NCBI GenBank assembly: GCA_029266795.1
Contig: JAQSWE010000166.1
Span: forward strand, 1 to 6,131
Direction: 5' to 3'
DNA length: 6,131 nt
Source: Alphaproteobacteria bacterium
GTDB lineage: Bacteria; Pseudomonadota; Alphaproteobacteria; Micavibrionales; UBA2020
This document shows, in pieces, positions 1 to 4,262 of the stretch; position 1 is the first letter of the stretch; the number at the start of each line of letters is the position of its first letter. The notes beneath the pieces were generated by a model. It made no database searches. It was not told the origin of the DNA and saw only the letters and a list, made by a program, of their open reading frames with translations. The position numbers and the translations under genes are program-made.

Positions 1-1
1 G

Positions 2-313
2 CTGATGACCGCGATTGCCGCCAACGATGCCTGGGCTGCCTGCCGCCTGGTCGATGCGGGCGCGGATTTCGACAAGATCACCGACAAAAAGGGCGATACC
101 GGTTTCAGCCTTGCGAAGCTCGTTTTCACGGGCGAGGATTTCGGTTTTTTCATGAATGCCGTGACCCTGCGCCGCGCCGCCGAAACGGCGGAGAAAAACG
201 CGCAAAAACGGCGGGAGACCGACATCGCCAACAGCGCAGGCGCGCTCACCCATCCCGTGGCGGCCCCCAAAACCGCCAGTTTCAAGCGCAAAACACCGGG
301 ACAGCCCGGCTAA
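2..313 (+). CDS. C-terminal end of an ankyrin-like repeat protein (5' end cut by window)
   Basis: The reading frame is open to the left edge, so the visible 103 codons are most likely the C-terminal end of a longer protein. A Met codon at position 5 exists but has no upstream sequence to judge it as a start. The first part of the visible sequence reads like one ankyrin helix pair and turn: an Ala-rich helix, then LVDAGADFDKI, where the DAGADF turn resembles the xxGAdvn turn of ankyrin repeats. A second, poorer unit follows (GDTGFSLAKLV...). The last 45 residues are charged and low in complexity, rich in Lys, Arg, Ala and Pro, and probably disordered. No signal peptide or membrane segment is visible. 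Ankyrin repeats bind proteins; the partner is unknown. A similar degenerate repeat style appears in the 572-residue protein at 4263-5981. The family call is moderate, the reading frame good. Confidence 0.72.
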   Translation: MMTAIAANDAWAACRLVDAGADFDKITDKKGDTGFSLAKLVFTGEDFGFFMNAVTLRRAAETAEKNAQKRRETDIANSAGALTHPVAAPKTASFKRKTPGQPG

Positions 314-320
314 ATCCTTG

Positions 321-339
321 TAATATCAATCCAATATTA
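321..339. repeat. Inverted repeat just upstream of a -35 box, possible operator
   Basis: TAATAT (321-326) and ATATTA (334-339) are perfect 6-bp inverted arms around 7 nt. The repeat ends 2 nt before the TTGACA at 342. That position suits a regulator binding beside RNA polymerase. No T-tract follows directly, so it is a poor terminator for the upstream gene. The sequence is AT-rich, so chance is possible. Confidence 0.3.
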
Positions 340-341
340 GT

Positions 342-369
342 TTGACAAAAAATGTTATGGCAATATACT
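342..369 (+). promoter_or_regulatory. Strong sigma70-type promoter for the 414-1310 gene
   Basis: TTGACA (342-347) is a perfect -35 box and TATACT (364-369) is a 5/6 match -10 box, separated by 16 nt. Transcription would begin near A376, giving a leader of about 38 nt before the ATG at 414. It is the best promoter match I found in the window and suggests high basal expression. Confidence 0.8.
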
Positions 370-413
370 GATGCCAGCATTTCAACCCGCGATTCCTTCG
401 AAAGGTTTTTCAC

Positions 414-1310
414 ATGGGCGTCCAGTACGATGGCAAATCACCCAGCAAAGGCTGGTATTTCTGGCAGAAAACGAAGGCGCTCGCAAAAACGCCCTTCAAC
501 CACACGACGCGCAAAGACGCGGGCCGCTTTGCGAAAGACGCGGGCATCACGACCGGCATTCTGATCGGCGCGAACCTGCTGCTGAGCGTACCTGTCCTGA
601 TGGCGGCACCGATCGTGCCTTGGGTCATCGGTTTCGCCGCGATCACCGGCGCCTTCAAGTTTGGCCGTGACGCATGGAATAAATTCGGCGCGCTGAAGGA
701 GACGGCCGCTGTCACGAATTACGTGCGCGAGCAGGAAAACAACTGGTACGACAAAAAAGCGCGCAAGCCTTTGCTGACGCGCATCAAAGAAGGCTTCAAG
801 AAAAAAGTCGACGCGATCCCCGCGCCCGCGATCAAGGCGCTGAAATTCGCAGGTCTCGGCCTTGCGGTTGTTGGCTTGGCTGTCGGCGGCGCGCTCGCGC
901 TCGGCGCATTCGGCCTCGTCCCTGCGCTCGCGCCCTTTGCGGCAGCGGTGGTTGAAGCGGGTGCGGCGATTGGTTTGAGCGCGACAGCGGCGACGGCAAC
1001 CGCGATCGGCGTTTCGGCGCTGGCGGTTCCTGCGGTTGGCGCTGCGACTTTCGCGGCATCGAATGCCTCGATGCTCCGCCGCGATCCCGCCAATTCTCCC
1101 TTCAAGTTCAAGAAGCCGTCGGAAAACGCGAAGCCAATTTCGCAGGGCGAAGTCTTCAGCCCCGGCGCGAACGGCAAAGCGTTTGAATTCAACGACGAGG
1201 CGAAACCCGCAGCGCCCACGAACGACAACGCGCAAAACGAAGCGCGCCGCCTGGCGGCCGAAGAACGCGCACGCAACAAGAAAAACCGCGACAATTCGAA
1301 GAAGTTCTAA
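414..1310 (+). CDS. Hypothetical Ala/Gly-rich membrane protein, 298 aa
   Basis: I do not recognise a family. The basic N-terminus (residues 1-42; many Lys/Arg, aromatic WYFW at 14-17) is followed by a hydrophobic stretch at about 44-82 that could form two membrane helices with a Pro break near 66. A charged, basic amphipathic linker covers about 83-142. A long Ala/Gly/Val-rich hydrophobic region covers about 143-215; its first half has small residues at regular spacing (GLGLAVVGLAVGG), like a glycine zipper. The tail (about 220-298) is polar and ends in a charged Ala/Glu/Arg/Lys stretch, probably disordered or helical. No cleavable signal peptide is obvious. The start is supported by AAAGG at 401-405, 8 nt upstream. 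The gene stands alone between its own promoter and a strong terminator, so it is monocistronic. Such segments occur in inner-membrane proteins and also in pore-forming or membrane-remodelling proteins, but nothing here decides the function. Confidence 0.85.
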   Translation: MGVQYDGKSPSKGWYFWQKTKALAKTPFNHTTRKDAGRFAKDAGITTGILIGANLLLSVPVLMAAPIVPWVIGFAAITGAFKFGRDAWNKFGALKETAAVTNYVREQENNWYDKKARKPLLTRIKEGFKKKVDAIPAPAIKALKFAGLGLAVVGLAVGGALALGAFGLVPALAPFAAAVVEAGAAIGLSATAATATAIGVSALAVPAVGAATFAASNASMLRRDPANSPFKFKKPSENAKPISQGEVFSPGANGKAFEFNDEAKPAAPTNDNAQNEARRLAAEERARNKKNRDNSKKF

Positions 1311-1327
1311 GTCGCAGACCAGACAAC

Positions 1328-1359
1328 AAAAAACCCGCCGGAACACGGCGGGTTTTTTT
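1328..1359. terminator. Bidirectional intrinsic terminator
   Basis: A perfect 7-bp GC-rich stem (CCCGCCG at 1334-1340, CGGCGGG at 1346-1352) encloses a 5-nt loop. Seven T residues follow on the + strand (1353-1359). Six A residues precede the stem (1328-1333) and give a U-tract on the - strand. It lies between the convergent genes ending at 1310 (+) and 1377 (-) and should end both transcripts. Confidence 0.93.
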
Positions 1360-1376
1360 GTGGCCGAAAATGACTG

Positions 1377-2036
1377 TTACCCGCGCCCGATCACGGAATA
1401 GAGCGCCTGCACGTCTTTCAGCGGCACGTCGGTTTCGAGTGGCGGGTTGAACTGGCGGACGCGGATCTTGGTGTCGCCGAGTTTCACGAGGCGCTTGATA
1501 TAGGCGTCGCCGTTTTTCATTTCGATGACGCAATCCTTGTTCACTTCCGGCGGGCGGCCGGGATGGACGTAGACGAGCTCGCCGCGGAAATAGCGCGGCT
1601 CCATCGAATCCGAAAACACATAGATGCCAAAGGCATCTTTAATTCCGTTCAGCGCGGGATGGCGCGCGACCCAGTCGACGATATCGCCATTCGCAAGGTT
1701 GAGGCCGGAGGTGCCTTTTTTCCCCACATCTTCGTTGCCGGCGGCGTAGCCGTAAACCGGCACGGGCGCTTCGAAGGGTTTGCCCGCGGCGGGGCCGTCG
1801 GGTGCGCGGCGCGTGCCGGGCTTCGGCGCTTCCTGCAGATATTGCAGGTCGAGCCGGATGCCGAGATAGGCCTCGATAATCGGAATTTCATCCGCCACGA
1901 TGCGGCGCTGGCCGTTGAGCATGCGGTTGACGGCGGCCGGATTGACGCCCATGCGTTCCGCCAACCCACGCTGCGTCAGGTGGGGGGAATTTTCGAGCGT
2001 TTCGCGAATCAATGTGTGAAGGCGTGTGGGCGACAT
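1377..2036 (-). CDS. XRE-type helix-turn-helix repressor with C-terminal S24 (LexA/CI-like) peptidase domain
   Basis: This 219-residue protein has the layout of phage CI and LexA-like regulators. Residues about 3-65 form an XRE-type helix-turn-helix (LTQRGLAERMGVNPAAVNRML is the core, about 20-40). A Pro/Ala-rich linker covers about 68-92, and the S24 peptidase domain about 93-219. The nucleophile is Ser144 in FSDSMEP and the general base is Lys181 in AYIKRLV; their 37-residue spacing equals that of Escherichia coli LexA (S119/K156). Ala99-Gly100 in VYGYAAG is a candidate RecA-stimulated self-cleavage bond. The start is the only ATG after the in-frame stop upstream; AGGG lies just 2 nt before it, so initiation may be weak. 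The gene is divergent from the replication-like gene at 2237 across an AT-rich gap, the usual layout of a repressor and its target. It probably represses its own promoter and the divergent one; targets and autocleavage are inferred. Confidence 0.92.
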   Translation of the reverse strand: MSPTRLHTLIRETLENSPHLTQRGLAERMGVNPAAVNRMLNGQRRIVADEIPIIEAYLGIRLDLQYLQEAPKPGTRRAPDGPAAGKPFEAPVPVYGYAAGNEDVGKKGTSGLNLANGDIVDWVARHPALNGIKDAFGIYVFSDSMEPRYFRGELVYVHPGRPPEVNKDCVIEMKNGDAYIKRLVKLGDTKIRVRQFNPPLETDVPLKDVQALYSVIGRG

Positions 2037-2041
2037 ATCCC

Positions 2042-2174
2042 TATCATATTGCGTTTTTAATTGCGGATAAAGCGAATTTTATATGCGATAAATTATCATT
2101 TATAAACAACGAATTAAACCTCTATTCGCGGGTTTGCGCAAAATAACACTGGACGATAGTTGCGATTCCTGCAA
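2042..2174. promoter_or_regulatory. AT-rich divergent control region with candidate operators
   Basis: The gap between the divergent genes is much richer in A/T than its surroundings and dense in small symmetric motifs. These are a perfect 11-bp palindrome GATAA-A-TTATC (2087-2097), the 8-bp palindrome TTTATAAA (2099-2106), the 10-bp palindrome TTTGCGCAAA (2133-2142), and TTGC-N7-GCAA (2160-2174). GCGGATAAA (2063-2071) and GCGATAAA (2085-2092) form a direct repeat about two helical turns apart. TTGCG also recurs at 2049 and 2061. A minus-strand -10 for the repressor may be TATAAA (plus TTTATA, 2078-2083). Rightward promoter elements are weak: TTGCGC (2134-2139) with GATAGT (2155-2160) at 15 nt, or TTGCGA (2160-2165) with an extended TGGTAAAAG (2178-2186). 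The exact operator and promoters cannot be fixed by eye. Confidence 0.5.
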
Positions 2175-2236
2175 TATTGGTAAAAGAGAACATAACGTGA
2201 ACATAGTAACCGGAAGACAAGGGAGAGCAGGATAAG

Positions 2237-2740
2237 ATGGACTGGTACAAGCTTCACCACGGGCTGCCTTACGACGCCAGACTGGGCGTCGTTGCGCGAC
2301 GCTCCGGACTCCGCCGCGCCGAAGCCGTGTGCCTGATGCTGTGCCTGCTGGACCATGCAAGCCGCGCCGCGCGACGCGGATCGGTTGACGGGTTCGACAT
2401 CGAACTTCCTGCCACCTTGTTCAACTGCGACCCTGCGAAAGTCGATGCCGCGATGGCCGCCTTCCGCGACAAGGGCATCATCACGGATGACAAGCGCCTT
2501 GCCGACTGGGAACGGCAGGGCGTGACAGGGGCGGAGCGCCAGCGCGATTACCGCGCCCGCAAACGGGTGCGCGACGAACTGCAATCGCAGACCCCCACGC
2601 CAAAAAAAGGGCGACAGGAGCGCAACCCGTCCGACCCCGATGATACTGAGGAAACGCTCGCGCGTCGCAAACGCCTGAGCCAGCAGGCAATCACGCGCAG
2701 CACACAACGCCGCAACAGCCATGAAGGAGCCGCCGAATGA
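2237..2740 (+). CDS. Phage-replication-like winged-helix protein (hypothetical), 167 aa
   Basis: The N-terminal ~95 residues follow a pattern I associate with prophage replication-initiator-like proteins: an opening DWYKLHHGLPYDARL, a helix EAVCLMLCLLDHA (about 29-41), the RGSVDGFDIE turn (47-56), a helix covering about 66-79, and GIITDDKRLADWERQ (80-94). Together these suggest a winged helix-turn-helix. The rest (about 98-167) is very basic and probably disordered, starting with GAERQRDYRARKR, and could bind DNA or a helicase loader. The start is supported by AGGA at 2229-2232, 4 nt upstream, with GGGAG further out. It is divergent from the S24 repressor and overlaps the next gene by 4 nt. 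I infer a replication or transcription role from fold pattern and context only. No helicase or primase motif is present. Confidence 0.82.
   Translation: MDWYKLHHGLPYDARLGVVARRSGLRRAEAVCLMLCLLDHASRAARRGSVDGFDIELPATLFNCDPAKVDAAMAAFRDKGIITDDKRLADWERQGVTGAERQRDYRARKRVRDELQSQTPTPKKGRQERNPSDPDDTEETLARRKRLSQQAITRSTQRRNSHEGAAE
2724..2740 (+). promoter_or_regulatory. Ribosome binding site and ATGA overlap coupling 2237-2740 to 2737-3285
   Basis: AAGGAG (2724-2729), a near-perfect Shine-Dalgarno, lies inside the end of the upstream gene, 7 nt before the ATG at 2737. The start shares ATGA with the upstream stop, so translation of the two genes is probably coupled. Confidence 0.85.
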
Positions 2741-3285
2741 GGCAGGAAGAATACCATTTCATCGCGAATGACTGGGACGGCTGGAAGCCCGACTGGCAGG
2801 GCAAGAAGAACGAGGTCACGCCTCATGCGCTGCAGGAGCGCCATTCGCCGACGGAGCCGATGTCACCGCGGCGCACACCGCAGCTGCGCAACCTGGCCGA
2901 TGTGCGCCGCCGCGTGACCGATGCGCGGCTGTGGGATGCCATGAGCGGCGCGCAGCAGGACGCGGCGCAGGAGATCGCCTTTGCTTTCGAATCCATGAGC
3001 CAGGGATTGGGCTTCACCACCGTCAACTGGGAACGCCTGCCCGGCTGCCGCGGGCCCAACAACGCCGTCGAATGCCGCGAAAAACTGCTGGGCGATTACG
3101 TAAGCTGGGCGAAGGACTGCCACCGCGCAGGCGTCAGCCATTCGATGATTATCGATGTGCTGGTCTTCGGCTTTTCCTGCCGTGCGCTCGACCGCGACAG
3201 GCGCGTGCGCGCGGGCTGGTCACGCGCCAACCTGCTGGCGGGGCTGTCTTTATATTGCAAGATGAAGGGCTGGAATTGCGCATGA
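2737..3285 (+). CDS. Hypothetical protein, 182 aa, in a phage-like operon
   Basis: The first ~50 residues are polar with several Trp (NDWDGWKPDW at 11-20) and a Pro-rich stretch. From about residue 51 the protein is mainly helical: QLRNLADVRRRVTDARLWDAM, then a helix with GAQQDAAQEIAFAFESM (71-87), a loop with PGCRGPNNAVECREK, and a C-terminal helical part ending in WSRANLLAGLSLYCKMKGW (161-179). Six Cys occur (104, 113, 128, 148, 174, 181), but they are not in close CxxC pairs, so a zinc ribbon is unlikely. The helical C-terminal part vaguely resembles the alphaproteobacterial phage-associated domain DUF6456; I hold this weakly. No membrane segment is visible. The gene is coupled to the upstream replication-like gene by a 4-nt overlap and a strong Shine-Dalgarno, so the two products probably act together or in fixed ratio. 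Its function is unknown. Confidence 0.85.
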   Translation: MRQEEYHFIANDWDGWKPDWQGKKNEVTPHALQERHSPTEPMSPRRTPQLRNLADVRRRVTDARLWDAMSGAQQDAAQEIAFAFESMSQGLGFTTVNWERLPGCRGPNNAVECREKLLGDYVSWAKDCHRAGVSHSMIIDVLVFGFSCRALDRDRRVRAGWSRANLLAGLSLYCKMKGWNCA

Positions 3286-3292
3286 GGGCGTC

Positions 3293-3298
3293 TATAAT
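3293..3298 (+). promoter_or_regulatory. Perfect TATAAT -10 box 5 nt before a start codon
   Basis: TATAAT at 3293-3298 lies in the 18-nt gap between two genes and is followed by GGCGC and then ATG at 3304. If used, transcription would begin at or within a nucleotide or two of the A of the ATG, giving a leaderless mRNA. The best -35 at the right distance is CTGGAA (3270-3275, 17-nt spacer), only 3/6, so the promoter is uncertain. Confidence 0.45.
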
Positions 3299-3303
3299 GG
3301 CGC

Positions 3304-3621
3304 ATGGACAAAAAGCCCGATCCGAAACCGCTGCCCCTGCCCGACGCATCGCGCGACTTTTTCAACAAGGTCGCGCCGCGCGCCGACCGCACGCCGCTGA
3401 AGGAATTGCAGGAACGCTACGCCGACAAGCGCGCGGAAGACCGGCTGGCCACCCATGGCACGCTGCCCATCCCCAACCATCACAGCACCGAATTCATCGT
3501 CGAGATGCGCATCCGCGAATGGATGATGCGCATGGAGCGCGAGGCGGCAGACGAGCGCAAGGCGCGCGCGGCGATCGAGGCTGCGAAAACCAAGCCGCCG
3601 GTACCGCCCGCGCCGAAATAA
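3304..3621 (+). CDS. Small charged hypothetical protein, 105 aa
   Basis: I recognise no family. The N-terminus is Lys/Pro-rich (DKKPDPKPLPLPD). A charged helix follows at about 30-48 (TPLKELQERYADKRAEDRL), then a short loop with LPIPNHH (54-60). A strongly charged helix with Met and Arg at about 62-95 (VEMRIREWMMRMERE) looks like a coiled coil. The tail is PPVPPAPK. No membrane segment or signal peptide is visible. The ATG at 3304 is the only usable start, because an in-frame TAA lies 9 nt upstream. It has no Shine-Dalgarno at a normal distance: the nearest purine stretch, GAGGG at 3284-3288, is 15 nt away. The gene follows the phage-like pair by 18 nt on the same strand and may belong to that operon, or be made from its own leaderless transcript. 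Amino-acid composition and third-position GC favour this frame over the overlapping one. Confidence 0.75.
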   Translation: MDKKPDPKPLPLPDASRDFFNKVAPRADRTPLKELQERYADKRAEDRLATHGTLPIPNHHSTEFIVEMRIREWMMRMEREAADERKARAAIEAAKTKPPVPPAPK

Positions 3622-3624
3622 GGC

Positions 3625-3662
3625 CAATCCGGAAGCATTTGTAATTTAATTACGTTGGATTG
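3625..3662. repeat. Nested inverted repeats downstream of the 105-aa gene
   Basis: An outer pair CAATCC (3625-3630) and GGATTG (3657-3662) encloses a perfect 13-bp AT-rich palindrome, GTAATT-T-AATTAC (3641-3653). No T-tract follows, so it is not a standard terminator. It may be a protein site or a weak RNA structure. Confidence 0.3.
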
Positions 3663-3712
3663 TATCTAACCCCTTCATATTTCGCGACTATTTGGCATCT
3701 TTACGGTGTTTT

Positions 3713-3728
3713 TTAACGTTGCGTTAAC
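3713..3728 (+). promoter_or_regulatory. CtrA-type binding site, TTAA-N7-TTAAC
   Basis: TTAA (3713-3716), 7 nt, then TTAAC (3724-3728) matches the consensus for the alphaproteobacterial cell-cycle regulator CtrA exactly. It is also an inverted repeat, TTAACG-TTG-CGTTAA. It lies 63 nt before the start codon at 3791, in the only promoter-sized gap upstream of that gene. CtrA could activate or repress here. No ctrA gene is in the window. Confidence 0.5.
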
Positions 3729-3732
3729 TCTC

Positions 3733-3757
3733 TCCTGATACCTTGAAGGTGTCAGGG
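3733..3757. repeat. Long imperfect palindrome upstream of the 109-aa gene
   Basis: CCTGATACCTT (3734-3744) and AAGGTGTCAGG (3746-3756) are 11-nt arms around one central G, with a single non-complementary pair (T3739/G3751) that would be a G-U wobble in RNA. A further wobble pair extends it to 3733/3757. No T-run follows, so an operator or leader hairpin is more likely than a terminator. It covers the candidate -35 box TTGAAG (3743-3748). Confidence 0.55.
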
Positions 3758-3771
3758 CGAGTTGATTTTAT
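3743..3771 (+). promoter_or_regulatory. Possible promoter for the 3791-4120 gene
   Basis: TTGAAG (3743-3748) and TTTTAT (3766-3771) are separated by 17 nt and each match the consensus at 4 of 6 positions. A second -10-like TATATT is at 3769-3774 but with 20-nt spacing. The -35 lies inside the palindrome at 3733-3757. The weak match would fit a promoter needing an activator. Confidence 0.3.
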
Positions 3772-3790
3772 ATTTCGAGGGAATTTATAA

Positions 3791-4120
3791 ATGACGGAAA
3801 CGCGCGATATCGGCACCATCCGCAACCACTTTTCACTGAAGGCAGAACTGCCGAAAAAGACCATCCAGCAGGCCGAACAATTTCTGGGCCATCTGGCGGA
3901 AACCACGCCGACCGCGAAAGACGTCAGCACCGGCCAAAAGCTGCTGAACACCCTGCAGGAAAAAATCGAATTGTATGAATTCCAGGCCGCCGTGCTGGCC
4001 GGACAACAGGCATCGAGCGAAAGCGATCTCGACAATCGCGTGAGCGCGATTGCAAAATCGGCCGAACAGGCCGAGCGCACGACCGAGCGTCTGCGCACCA
4101 CATTGAAGGCGATCGCTTAA
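3791..4120 (+). CDS. Hypothetical helical/coiled-coil protein, 109 aa
   Basis: I recognise no family. The product looks almost entirely helical and soluble. After a short polar start (MTETRDIGTIRNHFSL), helices cover about 18-37 (AELPKKTIQQAEQFLGHLAE), 43-72 (many Leu and Glu; LLNTLQEKIELYEFQAAVLAG) and 77-108 (DLDNRVSAIAKSAEQAERTTERL), with heptad-like spacing that suggests a coiled coil or small helical bundle. No Cys, no membrane segment and no catalytic motif are seen. The start is supported by GAGGGA (3777-3782), 8 nt upstream of the ATG. The gene has its own 169-bp AT-rich upstream region with a CtrA-type site and a long palindrome, and a stem-loop follows it, so it is probably a single-gene unit. 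Its elaborate control region suggests timed or conditional expression, perhaps tied to the cell cycle; that is inference. Confidence 0.83.
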   Translation: MTETRDIGTIRNHFSLKAELPKKTIQQAEQFLGHLAETTPTAKDVSTGQKLLNTLQEKIELYEFQAAVLAGQQASSESDLDNRVSAIAKSAEQAERTTERLRTTLKAIA

Positions 4121-4141
4121 ATCCACATCACGCCGCTTCCA

Positions 4142-4164
4142 TAACCCGGCCTTCGCCGGGGTTA
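4142..4164 (+). terminator. GC-rich stem-loop, probable terminator lacking a T-run
   Basis: TAACCCGGC (4142-4150) pairs with GCCGGGGTTA (4155-4164) through nine base pairs with one bulged G, around a CTTC loop. It lies 22 nt after the stop of the 109-aa gene, where a terminator is expected. A T-run does not follow, so termination may be weak or the hairpin may instead protect the mRNA 3' end. Confidence 0.5.
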
Positions 4165-4206
4165 CGGCGTATAGTTTGATTTCATAATCCCGTAAAACAC
4201 GGCAAA

Positions 4207-4235
4207 TTGACTCGCCCCACCCTCTTCGCTACAGT
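4207..4235 (+). promoter_or_regulatory. Sigma70-type promoter for the 4263-5981 gene
   Basis: TTGACT (4207-4212, 5/6 match) and TACAGT (4230-4235, 4/6 match) have the ideal 17-nt spacing. Transcription would start near 4242, giving a leader of about 20 nt. No other promoter in this gap is as good. Confidence 0.6.
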
Positions 4236-4260
4236 CTTTTCCTTAACAAAAAGAAGACTG
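4232..4260. repeat. Inverted repeat spanning -10 box to ribosome binding site
   Basis: CAGTCTT (4232-4238) and AAGACTG (4254-4260) are perfect 7-bp inverted arms, extended by a T-G and a T-A pair. The left arm overlaps the -10 box and the right arm overlaps the only Shine-Dalgarno-like sequence (AAGAAG, 4251-4256). It could be an operator, or a hairpin that hides the ribosome site in transcripts reading through from upstream. Confidence 0.4.
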
Positions 4261-4262
4261 CG

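Noticed and set aside
438..1346. 302-codon open frame on the minus strand opposite the membrane protein gene
   Set aside because: Its product is extremely Arg/Cys-rich, runs through the terminator hairpin and lacks a plausible ribosome site. It is a by-product of the GC-rich codon bias of the + strand gene, which has its own promoter and terminator.
1563..2060. 165-codon + strand frame opposite the S24 repressor
   Set aside because: The minus-strand frame has clear helix-turn-helix and peptidase motifs, so this is its antisense shadow.
2114..2722. 202-codon minus-strand frame opposite the replication-like gene
   Set aside because: It covers the AT-rich control region and the antisense of a gene with a good start and coupled neighbour; its composition looks like a shadow.
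2237..3621. Toxin-antitoxin or abortive-infection operon
   Set aside because: The coupled gene pair is suggestive, but neither product shows a recognisable toxin fold, nuclease motif or antitoxin DNA-binding motif, and the first gene looks replication-related.
2931..3644. 237-codon + strand frame overlapping the 182-aa and 105-aa genes
   Set aside because: The translation is rich in Arg, Ala, His and Pro, typical of a shifted frame in GC-rich DNA, and it overlaps two better genes. A GAGGG 8 nt before its internal ATG at 3297 was considered, but the composition downstream is still that of a shadow.
3736..3765. Palindrome at 3733-3757 considered as an intrinsic terminator for the upstream gene
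   Set aside because: The sequence after the stem is GCGAGTTGATTTTA rather than an immediate T-run, and the loop of a single base forces the stem to open; an operator fits better.
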